Assembly: GCA_964421875.1 (NCBI GenBank)
Contig: CAYQZD010000037.1
Location: 1-32,581 of the forward strand
Length of the DNA: 32,581 bases
Origin: CAYQZD01 sp964421875
GTDB lineage: Bacteria; Electryoneota; Tariuqbacteria; Tariuqbacterales; Tariuqbacteraceae
Direction: 5' to 3'
Shown: one piece after another, positions 1 to 7,429 of the stretch
How the letters are laid out: each line of letters opens with the position of its first letter
How positions within the stretch are numbered: the stretch's first letter is position 1
Position numbers and translations under genes: made by a program
Notes under the pieces: generated by a model
The model's input: only the letters and a program-made list of their open reading frames with translations
What the model was told of the DNA's origin: nothing
The model's database searches: none

Positions 1-27
1 GGGATTACCGGAATCGGACTATAATTC

Positions 28-56
28 TTGCCAAAATGAAAATGAACTTTTATACT
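28..56 (+). promoter_or_regulatory. Sigma70-type promoter for the rubrerythrin/preA genes
   Basis: TTGCCA (28-33) and TATACT (51-56) are separated by 17 bases, which gives a good match to both sigma70 boxes with ideal spacing. Transcription would start near 63 and leave a leader of about 30 bases before the ATG at 93, with a G-run (79-83) as a weak ribosome binding site. A second TATAAT at 70-75 has no convincing -35 partner. Called from sequence only. Confidence 0.5.
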
Positions 57-92
57 TAACTAAGTAGTTTATAATCATGGGGGTTTACACCT

Positions 93-608
93 ATGGACGA
101 AAAAAGCCTGGAGAGGATAAAAGAGGGATTGTTCAAAGCCATACAGGCTGAGGACGAAGGCTATAGTTTCTACAGAATGGCCGCCGGCAGTTCCGCCGAT
201 CCCAAGGGCAGGGAAATTTTTCAAAAATTGGCGGAAGATGAACTGCTGCATATGGATTTCCTGAAAAAGCAGTTAAAAGCGTTCACTGAAACCGGCGAGG
301 CCGACCGCAATGCCAGCTTGGGAACAGCCACCGAATACCTCGGTGAAAGCCCCATCTTTTCCCAGGGATTCAAGCAGAGAATCGGCGATGCGCACCAGGA
401 AATGAGCGCACTCTCCATCGGTATTCAGCTTGAACTCAATGCGATTAAATTCTACAAAGCCGAAGCCGGCGCCGTTGAAGACGAAACCGTTAAGAAATTC
501 TACTCCGAATTAGCGGACTGGGAATCGGGACATTACCACGCGCTATTGAAGCAGTACGATTCGCTGAAAGAGGATTATTGGAACGCCGCCGGATTCGCGC
601 CGTTTTAA
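93..608 (+). CDS. Rubrerythrin-like ferritin-fold diiron protein
   Basis: A 171-residue cytosolic protein with two ferritin-like helix pairs. The expected carboxylate and histidine ligands are visible: a Glu in AEDEGYSFY (about residue 20), ExxH in AEDELLHMDF (about 48-53), a Glu in QLELNAIKFY (about 112-116), and a second ExxH in ADWESGHYHAL (about 142-150). Rubrerythrin-family proteins reduce peroxide or handle iron in anaerobes. The C-terminal rubredoxin domain of classical rubrerythrin, with its two CxxC motifs, is absent; the protein ends in WNAAGFAPF. It is therefore the short ferritin-like type, and its electron donor is not apparent. The stop lies 43 bases before the preferred preA start, so the two may be co-transcribed. 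The family call is firm; peroxidase activity is inferred. Confidence 0.86.
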   Translation: MDEKSLERIKEGLFKAIQAEDEGYSFYRMAAGSSADPKGREIFQKLAEDELLHMDFLKKQLKAFTETGEADRNASLGTATEYLGESPIFSQGFKQRIGDAHQEMSALSIGIQLELNAIKFYKAEAGAVEDETVKKFYSELADWESGHYHALLKQYDSLKEDYWNAAGFAPF

Positions 609-651
609 TGGTGGTTGGTGTTTGGCGAAGTGGTTGCAAGGGATTCTTCAT

Positions 652-1821
652 TTGAATTTATCCATAAAAATAGCCGGGATTCGGTTTAAACACCCGTTTT
701 TACTGGCCTCCGCGCCGCCCACGCGCAATGGGGAGATGATTATGCGCGCTTTCGCCGAAGGCTGGGCTGGCGCGGTGACCAAGACTATCACCCGGGACGG
801 CACCGCCAGCCCTCATCCCCGGCTGACCACCGCGCGCGGCGAAGCGCGGAATTACTTCCTGGAGAATATCGAACTGCTGAGCGACGCCGGTATCGGCCAA
901 TGGCTGCGCTGGATAGAGGAAATCCGGGCGAATTTCGAGGAACCGGTCATCGCCTCCATAATGGCTCCGGCGGACTGTCCGAAAGAATGGGCTGAGCTGG
1001 CAGAGGCGGTGATTCAAGCGGGAGCGCGGGGAGTGGAGCTCAATGTGTCCTGCCCGCACGGGATGCCGGAGCGGGCGGCGGGAGCCTTCATCGGTCAAGA
1101 CCAGGCTTTAACCGGGGAAATCACCGCCGCGGTGCGGGAAGCTGTCGATGCGCCGGTCTGGGTGAAACTCACCCCCAATGTCACCGACATTGTTTCCATC
1201 GGGAGGGCGGCGGTGGAAGCGGGAGCGGACTGCCTCGCAGCGATTAACACTTTATCCGGCATCGCCGGAGTGGACATCGAAACGATGAGTCCCCTCCCGG
1301 CGGTCAAAGGGATGACCGCTTTCGGAGGGATATCCGGACCGGGGATAAAACCGGTGGCGCTGCGGTGCGTGGCGCAGCTTGCGGGATTGAGCAAGCCGGT
1401 GTCCGGGATGGGGGGGATAACGGATTGGCGGGACGCGGTGGAATTTTTCCTGTTGGGGGCGGGAACGGCGCAAATCTGCACCGCGGTGATGTACCGGGGT
1501 TACAGCATCATCTATGAACTTACCGCGCGGCTGGAAGCGTATCTGGAGCGCAAGGGATTCGATTCCTTCGCCGAGATAGTCGGTTTGGCGCGGGAACGGG
1601 TGGTGGATTTCGACTCGCTGCCGATGAAAAGCCGCGTAGCTTACGAAGTGGGACCGGAATGCAGCTTCTGCGGCGACTGCATCGTAGCCTGCCGCGACGG
1701 AGGCTACCAGGCGATATACGCCGAAAAAGGCAAGGCGGTCATCGACCAGAAAAAATGCGACGGATGCGGTCTGTGCGAAGTGGTGTGTTCTACGGGGGCG
1801 ATAAAAATAGTTAAAAATTAA
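652..1821 (+). CDS. preA: Dihydropyrimidine dehydrogenase subunit PreA (FMN domain plus 2x[4Fe-4S])
   Basis: Reduces uracil or thymine to the 5,6-dihydro form, the first step of reductive pyrimidine breakdown. The N-terminus AGIRFKHPFLLASAPPT and the segment ELNVSCPHGMPE, which carries the conserved active-site Cys, match the dihydroorotate-dehydrogenase-like FMN barrel of PreA/DPYD. The last 55 or so residues hold two complete CxxCxxCxxxC clusters (CSFCGDCIVAC and CDGCGLCEVVC). I prefer the TTG at 652, because AAGGG lies about 9 bases upstream and the protein then begins like other PreA proteins; an upstream in-frame TTG at 622 adds ten unconserved residues. The partner flavoprotein PreT is not nearby. 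The natural neighbour, dihydropyrimidinase, lies downstream but is separated by an AT-rich two-gene insertion. Confidence 0.88.
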   Translation: MNLSIKIAGIRFKHPFLLASAPPTRNGEMIMRAFAEGWAGAVTKTITRDGTASPHPRLTTARGEARNYFLENIELLSDAGIGQWLRWIEEIRANFEEPVIASIMAPADCPKEWAELAEAVIQAGARGVELNVSCPHGMPERAAGAFIGQDQALTGEITAAVREAVDAPVWVKLTPNVTDIVSIGRAAVEAGADCLAAINTLSGIAGVDIETMSPLPAVKGMTAFGGISGPGIKPVALRCVAQLAGLSKPVSGMGGITDWRDAVEFFLLGAGTAQICTAVMYRGYSIIYELTARLEAYLERKGFDSFAEIVGLARERVVDFDSLPMKSRVAYEVGPECSFCGDCIVACRDGGYQAIYAEKGKAVIDQKKCDGCGLCEVVCSTGAIKIVKN

Positions 1822-1846
1822 GAACATAGTATAAATAGGTAAAAAA

Positions 1847-2974
1847 ATGGATAAAAAAAATATGAAACAACTTGAATTGGAATCAGAGCCTTTTGGACTG
1901 GGCTCAATTATTATTAATAAGGAGAGGTTGGTTGATGAAATCAACAAAATTTCTAATATAAATGAAATGAGTATATTTAAAAGAGAAGTGTTGGCGATAG
2001 TTGATATAATCAAATATTCATCGAAGGATGATAGAGGTTTGGTAAATATTGATACAAATGGAGATACAATATCAATTAAAAAAACTATTCTAATAGGTAA
2101 CCTAAATCAAATTCTGTCATCGAAAACACTGCCGAGAGCAAAGTACTATTTAGAAAGACTTGAGAAAAGTCTCTCCAAGATTAAGACCAACAAGATAAAT
2201 GAAATCAACCTATACAGATGGAAAGAATATGATAGTATTATTACAGATAGTCTTTGGGTGTTAGATAAAAGAGATACTTCAGGAGCACATTTAGGATGGT
2301 ATTGGGGCAATTTTATTCCTCAGATTCCTCATCAACTGATATTAAGATTCACTAAGAAATATGATTGGATAATCGATCCTTTTGCTGGAAGTGGTACGAC
2401 CTTGATTGAAGCTAAAAGACTAGGGCGTAATTGCTTAGGAATTGAATTGAACAGTGAAGTTGTATCAAGTGCAGATAAACTCATAAAAGCTGAAAGCAAT
2501 AAATACAATGTAAACACTAATATAATATGTAGTGATTCGAGAAATTATAATTATAGTACTTTATTGGCAGAAAACAATATTAAGAAAATCCAGTTAATTA
2601 TAATGCATCCACCTTATTTTGACATAATTAAGTTTTCAAATAATCCCAATGATTTATCCAATGCGAAATCGATTACAAATTACTTATCAATGTTTGGAGA
2701 AGTATTGGATAACGCTATGCAATACCTTGAGAAAGGTAGATTCTTGGCTGTAGTTATTGGTGATAAGTATTCAAGGGGAGAATGGATTCCTCTTGGATTT
2801 ATGTGTATGAATGAGATTCTAAAAAGGAAATTACAGTTGAAGAGTATAATCGTTAAAAATTTTGATAACACAAGAGGAAAAAGAGCGCAGCACAATCTAT
2901 GGCGATACAGAGCTTTAGTGGGTGGATTCTATATATTTAAGCACGAATATATCCTAATTTTTAAAAAGAAATAG
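1847..2974 (+). CDS. DNA methyltransferase (probable restriction-modification modification subunit)
   Basis: A 375-residue protein with an S-adenosylmethionine-binding motif I, DPFAGSGTT (residues 177-185), followed by GRNCLGIELN, and a catalytic-type motif IV, HPPYFDIIKFS (254-264). DPFxGSGTT is typical of DNA N4-cytosine/N6-adenine methylases. Here motif I precedes motif IV, the reverse of the usual beta-class order, and the first residue of the (D/N/S)PPY motif is His. The first 150 or so residues resemble nothing I recognise and may help target recognition. The ATG at 1847 has AGG 8 bases upstream (1837-1839); another Met at codon 6 is possible. The nuclease gene starts 9 bases after its stop. 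AT-rich composition suggests recent acquisition. The methyltransferase call is firm; target base and site are unknown. Confidence 0.8.
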   Translation: MDKKNMKQLELESEPFGLGSIIINKERLVDEINKISNINEMSIFKREVLAIVDIIKYSSKDDRGLVNIDTNGDTISIKKTILIGNLNQILSSKTLPRAKYYLERLEKSLSKIKTNKINEINLYRWKEYDSIITDSLWVLDKRDTSGAHLGWYWGNFIPQIPHQLILRFTKKYDWIIDPFAGSGTTLIEAKRLGRNCLGIELNSEVVSSADKLIKAESNKYNVNTNIICSDSRNYNYSTLLAENNIKKIQLIIMHPPYFDIIKFSNNPNDLSNAKSITNYLSMFGEVLDNAMQYLEKGRFLAVVIGDKYSRGEWIPLGFMCMNEILKRKLQLKSIIVKNFDNTRGKRAQHNLWRYRALVGGFYIFKHEYILIFKKK

Positions 2975-2983
2975 GAGGTTAAA

Positions 2984-3817
2984 ATGCCTTTAATAAGCAG
3001 TAAGGAAGCGCTTAATCTCAAACTGAAGACGATACCAGCGAAAAATCTAAATGTGCTGGCGAAACAAGTTGGGATTATGGTAAAAGGTAAAAAAGCTGAT
3101 TTGATCAAGTCAATTATCAATGAGGGCGTCGAAGAAAGATTTGTTAATGACTTCATTAAAAAGGAGTTCTTAAATGTAATTCAAAAACGAAGAGAACTAA
3201 TATCAGATGAGGAATTGAAAAATGAACTGAGGAAGGTTAATTACTTTTCTTGGGGAGTCGTTCAAGGACAACTCGACCAAAAGATACAGGTGGAGTATGT
3301 GCGGAAATACTACAGGTTTAATGAACTTGTTAGTAATGTGAAAAGAAAGCTTCATGATGATGTAACAGATTATGTAATCTGCACTTGGTATAATCATTGG
3401 ACTACATTATTAATTGAAGAGCATATCAGTTATCATCCGCGAGTAATACCGACTCTTATGGATGTTAAGGGAGTTGACATTTTCTTCGATGGACAACCAT
3501 TTGACATAAAGACAACCTACCTCCCAAAAAACTATAACATCGAAGATGCTTTGAAAAATCCGGGCGATTTAATAACCTGGATGTATGAAAATCAAGGTGC
3601 TCCACGATTTGGCGCAGATAATAGATTTTATGTCATTGTGTTCGATAGAAACAATATTGATGAAAGTTGGAAATTAAAAAGAGATTTTGATTATGTGTTT
3701 CAGGAAGTAGATAAATTTCTAGATTCCGAAGCAGTTAATGGCAATAATGAAATTGTCTTCAAGTTTAAGAAAGAAACATTCACAGCGGTTTCTAAAATCT
3801 TGGTTATCCAAAAATGA
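2984..3817 (+). CDS. Putative type II restriction endonuclease, SAP-like N-terminus and PD-(D/E)xK core
   Basis: A 277-residue protein. Residues about 16-48 (LKTIPAKNLNVLAKQVGI, then KGKKADLIKSI) look like a SAP-type helix-extension-helix DNA-binding domain. In the middle, GVDIFFDGQPFDIKTTYLP (163-181) supplies D165 and D174-x-K176 with a 9-residue spacing, the pattern of a PD-(D/E)xK nuclease, and EE at 145-146 could add the upstream acidic residue. An AGGAGG ribosome binding site (2973-2978) overlaps the methyltransferase stop, so the two are translated from one message. The terminal TGA overlaps the hydA ATG. A methylase followed directly by a nuclease-like protein implies a restriction pair. 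The exact restriction family is not recognised, and activity is inferred. Confidence 0.66.
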   Translation: MPLISSKEALNLKLKTIPAKNLNVLAKQVGIMVKGKKADLIKSIINEGVEERFVNDFIKKEFLNVIQKRRELISDEELKNELRKVNYFSWGVVQGQLDQKIQVEYVRKYYRFNELVSNVKRKLHDDVTDYVICTWYNHWTTLLIEEHISYHPRVIPTLMDVKGVDIFFDGQPFDIKTTYLPKNYNIEDALKNPGDLITWMYENQGAPRFGADNRFYVIVFDRNNIDESWKLKRDFDYVFQEVDKFLDSEAVNGNNEIVFKFKKETFTAVSKILVIQK

Positions 3818-5208
3818 CCTTCGACAAAATCATTGAAAACGGAACCCTGGCGGACGGGGAAGGCATATTCCCCGCCGACATCGGGATAAAGGACGGAATA
3901 ATCGCGGCGGTGGGGATGAACCTGCCGGAAGCGGGGGCGGAAATCATCGACGCCAAGGGCTGTTTCGTCCTGCCCGGAGCGATAGACGTTCACGTGCACC
4001 TGCAGTTCCCCTTCGGCGGGACCGTGTCGGCGGACGATTTCGTCACCGGCACGCGCGCCGCTGCAGCGGGAGGAGTAACCACCGTAATAGATTTCGCCAT
4101 CCAGGGCAAAAATCCCACTTTGACGGAGGCGGTGGAAAAGCGCCGCGGCGAAGCCGATGGGCGGGTCTGCGTGGATTACGCCCTGCACGCTGTCCCCACC
4201 AACTGGAACGACGCTATCCGACGCGAGATGAAAGCGCTGGTGGATTACGGCGTCACCAGTTTCAAAATGTTTATGGTTTACCGCAGCGAGGGGCTGATAT
4301 CGGAGGACGACGCTCTGTTCGCCGCGCTGGAAGAAAGCCGGGAACTGGGCTGCTTGATAGGCGTGCACGCGGAATCGGCGACCATCCTCGATTACCTGGT
4401 GGCGCGTTACCACACGCCGGAGATGATGAAAAAGTACGGGGCTTACTGCCACGTCCTCAGCCGCCCCGACTATGTGGAAGCGGAAGCGGTGAACCGGGCG
4501 ATATACTGGGCGGACGCCGCCGGCGGGAACCTCTATATTGTGCATATGTCAACGGCGCGGTCGGCGGATTTAGTGGCTTCGGCGAAAAATCTGGGGGTAA
4601 ACGTGTACGCTGAAACCTGCCCCCATTATCTGCTGCTGGACGACGAATTGTTCAACGAGCCCGACGGGCATCTTTACGGCACCTGCCCTCAGCTTAAGAA
4701 GGAGGAGGACATTCAGCGCTTATGGGAGGGGCTGGTGGGCGGCGAAATTTCGGTGATTTCCACCGACACCTGCACCTTCAACCGGAAGCAGAAAGCGATG
4801 TGGCAAGGGGATTTCACCCGCATCCCGTTCGGTATGCCGGGGGTGGAAACGATGCTGCCGCTGCTATACACTCACGGCGTGCAAAGCGGCGCGTTCAGTC
4901 TCCCTAAGATGGTACAGAAACTATGCGTCAATCCCGCCAAGCTGATGGGTTTGTATCCTGAAAAGGGTTCATTGAAGCCGGGAACCGACGCCGACATTGT
5001 CATCCTCGACCCGAATTCTCATCAGAGGATATCGCACAGGAACCTGGAGACCAACTGCGACTGGTCGCCCTACGAGGGATTCGAAACCGTGGGAATGCCG
5101 CTGAAAACTCTGCTCCGGGGGGAAGTGGTGGCGGAAAACGGGCGATTTACAGGGCGCGAAGGAGGGGGAAGATTCTTGAAGCGTGGTTTGCCGATTCTGG
5201 AGGTATAG
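3814..5208 (+). CDS. hydA: Dihydropyrimidinase / D-hydantoinase
   Basis: Opens dihydrouracil or dihydrothymine to the N-carbamoyl-beta-amino acid, the step after PreA. All metal ligands of the amidohydrolase fold are visible: H60-x-H62 in GAIDVHVHLQFPFGG, the carboxylated lysine K151 in SFKMFMVY, H185 in GVHAES, H244 in YIVHMS, and D318 in ISTDTCTFN. The residue after D318, usually His in this family, is Thr. The 464-residue length is normal and the N-terminus (FDKIIENGTL) is intact. The ATG overlaps the upstream nuclease stop (ATGA), and I see no Shine-Dalgarno sequence before it, so translation probably depends on coupling with the acquired gene. The third enzyme, beta-ureidopropionase, is not adjacent; the nitrilase-family gene at 14181 is a distant possibility only. 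Confidence 0.9.
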   Translation: MTFDKIIENGTLADGEGIFPADIGIKDGIIAAVGMNLPEAGAEIIDAKGCFVLPGAIDVHVHLQFPFGGTVSADDFVTGTRAAAAGGVTTVIDFAIQGKNPTLTEAVEKRRGEADGRVCVDYALHAVPTNWNDAIRREMKALVDYGVTSFKMFMVYRSEGLISEDDALFAALEESRELGCLIGVHAESATILDYLVARYHTPEMMKKYGAYCHVLSRPDYVEAEAVNRAIYWADAAGGNLYIVHMSTARSADLVASAKNLGVNVYAETCPHYLLLDDELFNEPDGHLYGTCPQLKKEEDIQRLWEGLVGGEISVISTDTCTFNRKQKAMWQGDFTRIPFGMPGVETMLPLLYTHGVQSGAFSLPKMVQKLCVNPAKLMGLYPEKGSLKPGTDADIVILDPNSHQRISHRNLETNCDWSPYEGFETVGMPLKTLLRGEVVAENGRFTGREGGGRFLKRGLPILEV

Positions 5209-5275
5209 TTAGGTTTATTACAAATGGCACCAATATTGTGTTAAGCAATAAAAAAAACCAGTAAAGGATGATACC

Positions 5276-6367
5276 ATGAAAACGATTCACCGTTTTCTCG
5301 TTACAATCCCCTTAATTCTAACCATTTTCTTCGCGGTTTTCGCCCAAGAGAAAATTAAAGGATTCACGCCGGTTACAAAAGGTTACCTGGATATGCCGCG
5401 ATGCGCTATAGTAGCTATGGACGGTTCATTTTTAATTAAGGAAGGGGAGTTCGTCCCGCCGTTCTATGCTAATAAAAAACAATATAAAAGGGCAAATCCT
5501 TATTGGTATATTAGCTCCTCAAATTTTTACTCAGAAAGTCCTGATAATAGAGTATGGTATTGTTTTGAATATTACTTATATGAATATATTCTAGAGAAAT
5601 GTGCCGCAAAGCCCGTTAAAATTAATCTGAAAGATAATGACCGAAGTTTGTACGGACTTCTGCTTTTTAATTATGTCAAAGACGAAGCGCTGTCCAATCA
5701 GCAAATTGAATACTACATTTCCATACCGGATGAAGTCATCAAATTTGTCAAAAATGGAAGAATGTTTACCATAGGTCAGCCTGTTTCATATATGAAGGGA
5801 AAGAAAGAGAAAAGACAGTTTCTCTGGACGATGATTATATCGGATGTCCCTTTTGGAGATTATAATGAATCCGGATTAGAGCACTGGAGTGTGGGTTTTA
5901 AGAAATATAGAGATGATCATAAGTACGTACCGCTCTATGGAGAATTGCTAAAGCCGGGATGCAGAATCATGGGGGAGGATGATCCTTTTGTCATCGAAGA
6001 AGGGAGATTCATTATGCCTTTTCCTGGGCGCAACCCTCTAACGCTTCATACTACAGGATATCTTGATAATATAAATAAATACTGGAAAAAATCACTTAAC
6101 AATTATGGAAAACGAGTCATTATAACCTTTGAGAATGAGCCTTCCTCTTTTTACGGAGTCTTGCACATAAACTATGTTAATACAAAACTTGCGGGAGTTC
6201 CCCCGAATGATTGCTATTGTTTCGACATTCCTGATGAATTCATAGAAGAGGCGAGAAACGGTGGTATGAGTGTAGTATATTCCATAGCGGAAGCGCCTGA
6301 TAAGGAATACGACATGCTTGACTGGATACTATGGTTATCCGATTCGAGGGAAGTGTTTAATAAATAG
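5276..6367 (+). CDS. Exported protein of unknown function with two tandem homologous domains
   Basis: A 363-residue protein with a clear signal peptide (basic start, hydrophobic run to about residue 23, likely cleavage before QEK), preceded by AGGATGAT as ribosome binding site. I do not recognise the family. The mature part is an internal duplication: SLYGLLLFNYV (near 124) recurs as SFYGVLHINYV (near 291), SIPDEVIKFVKNGRMF (near 150) as DIPDEFIEEARNGGMS (near 317), and DGSFLIKEGEFVPPF as DDPFVIEEGRFIMPF. The two units lie about 167 residues apart and are rich in Tyr, Phe and Trp, as in beta-sheet extracellular domains. Base composition is AT-richer than the core genes around it. The next gene starts 36 bases downstream and is also membrane-directed, so the two may act together; this is inferred from position only. 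Confidence 0.78.
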   Translation: MKTIHRFLVTIPLILTIFFAVFAQEKIKGFTPVTKGYLDMPRCAIVAMDGSFLIKEGEFVPPFYANKKQYKRANPYWYISSSNFYSESPDNRVWYCFEYYLYEYILEKCAAKPVKINLKDNDRSLYGLLLFNYVKDEALSNQQIEYYISIPDEVIKFVKNGRMFTIGQPVSYMKGKKEKRQFLWTMIISDVPFGDYNESGLEHWSVGFKKYRDDHKYVPLYGELLKPGCRIMGEDDPFVIEEGRFIMPFPGRNPLTLHTTGYLDNINKYWKKSLNNYGKRVIITFENEPSSFYGVLHINYVNTKLAGVPPNDCYCFDIPDEFIEEARNGGMSVVYSIAEAPDKEYDMLDWILWLSDSREVFNK

Positions 6368-6403
6368 GTAATTATTCTTTAATGATTAAGAATGAGAGTT
6401 CAA

Positions 6404-7081
6404 ATGAAGAATAAAGAAACCAAGAAATATACCCGCTGGATCTTAGCAATAACTATAACTATTATGGCTGCAGTGTTAGGAATCCCCGGTATTTTAATGA
6501 CGGGGACCAGCTATAATATGGAATACATTGAGGATTTCACTGATGAATCCAGGCTGGCGGAGATATATGCGGAGAAAAATCTTTACGGTGAAGAGCCGAC
6601 TCCGTTAATAATTGTGGGAGAGCGGATATACCTTCCCGCCCGGCAGTGTCTGTGTGTAAAAATTGCCCGAACCGCCATTAAATCGGCGCGAAAAATCAGC
6701 GGATTGGTTAATAAAAATGAAAAGAAAATTGAAAAGACTGAGGTTGAGAAAACGACACAGCCTAAATCAAAACGAAAAATCGGCGGAGTGACCAATAAAA
6801 AGGAAAAGACTGTTGAGAAAGTTGAAAAAAAAGAAACTCCCAGCCGCCGAATCGGAGGAGTCACAAAAGAAAAAGCGAATCATAAGGATACTCCTGAAGT
6901 AAAGAAGGCTGAAAAGAAACCTTTAACCGAAAGGCGAATCGGAGGGAAGGCGGTCAAAGTATCATGTTTTCGTCTTGAAAACAACACCGGATTCAAGATT
7001 ATAAATACTCTGAATTATGAATTAAGGGCATATTATAAAGGAAGACTATATCAGCTGAAGGATAATACTTTCTATTATTAG
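6404..7081 (+). CDS. Membrane-anchored protein with a charged repeat linker, unknown function
   Basis: A 225-residue protein with a basic N-terminus and one hydrophobic segment (about 12-33, ILAITITIMAAVLGIPGILM), so a membrane anchor or uncleaved signal. The middle is a Lys/Glu/Pro-rich low-complexity linker that carries the same short motif four times: RKISGLV, RKIGGVT, RRIGGVT and RRIGGKA, with codons starting at 6689, 6773, 6845 and 6932, that is every 24-29 residues. A short C-terminal unit rich in Tyr and Leu follows (about 185-225). I chose the ATG at 6404 because GAGAG lies 5 bases before it; an in-frame ATG at 6392 has no ribosome binding site. Not a recognised family. The linker resembles a periplasm-spanning stalk, but the C-terminus is not a TonB domain that I can recognise. 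Confidence 0.7.
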   Translation: MKNKETKKYTRWILAITITIMAAVLGIPGILMTGTSYNMEYIEDFTDESRLAEIYAEKNLYGEEPTPLIIVGERIYLPARQCLCVKIARTAIKSARKISGLVNKNEKKIEKTEVEKTTQPKSKRKIGGVTNKKEKTVEKVEKKETPSRRIGGVTKEKANHKDTPEVKKAEKKPLTERRIGGKAVKVSCFRLENNTGFKIINTLNYELRAYYKGRLYQLKDNTFYY

Positions 7082-7429
7082 ATTTTAATTGGCGCCGCTA
7101 ATGCTGTTAATTGATATTACTTAATGATGTATAGTATTTGCATATGTCCGGTAACAGTAGCGGCTTGATTTATCATACGTTTTTCTAAGTTGTTGTATTA
7201 CAATAGTTTTAATAAATCCTCTCCCTGCTTCCTGCGCTGCTGATTCCCCGCAGTATCTCCGAGAATGTCTTTCTGAGCCCGATGAGAAGCATCGGAGCGA
7301 AGAATCTCTAGTTGTAATAATCTATAATTATTGCTATAATCCGAATCCAATTCGTGTAATCCGTTTAATCCGTTGTGAATTTTCCCTCCTTCCCACGCTC
7401 CCACTTAGGAACGCATATAGTCGCCCACT
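7082..7429. other. Gene-free stretch between convergent genes, with dispersed-repeat fragments
   Basis: No credible gene. The stretch contains a 41-base hairpin element (7270-7310, listed separately), a CGTGTAATCCGTTTAATCCG phrase (7357-7376) and a CTCCCACTTAGGAACGC phrase near 7397; such short phrases are typical of dispersed intergenic repeats. The flanking genes converge here, yet I see no strong hairpin plus T-run terminator for either. Confidence 0.55.
7270..7310 (+). repeat. Hairpin element, copy 1 (TCTGAGCCC ... GGAGCGAAGAATCTCT)
   Basis: TCTGAGCCC, a hairpin made of CCGATG and CATCGG arms, then GGAGCGAAGAATCTCT. A second copy at 32364-32404 has the same outer phrases around a different hairpin (CCGCC/GGCGG). 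Conserved flanks with compensated stem changes suggest a dispersed structured element rather than chance. Confidence 0.6.

Larger units (their letters stand above)
1822..3817 (+). other. AT-rich restriction-modification cassette between preA and hydA
   Basis: From the preA stop to the hydA start the DNA changes to roughly one-third GC by eye, rich in AAA, ATA and TTA codons, while both flanking genes are clearly GC-rich and use GCG, CCG and CGC freely. The stretch holds exactly two genes, a DNA methyltransferase and a PD-(D/E)xK nuclease, and ends inside the ATG of hydA. There is no transposase, integrase, tRNA or recognisable direct repeat at the edges. I read it as a horizontally acquired type II restriction-modification cassette inserted into a two-gene catabolic operon. 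Acquisition is inferred from base composition and context. Confidence 0.72.

Noticed and set aside
1252..2013. Long minus-strand open frame across preA and the methyltransferase gene
   Set aside because: It spans the composition break, opposes two recognisable genes, and its translation shows no known domain; a shadow of the real genes.
3700..4545. Long minus-strand open frame opposite hydA
   Set aside because: Antisense shadow of a GC-rich gene with all catalytic residues intact on the plus strand.
5276..7081. The AT-richer orphan pair as an extension of the restriction-modification island
   Set aside because: hydA, with host-like composition, lies between them, and neither gene shows a defence-related motif; their exported nature points elsewhere.
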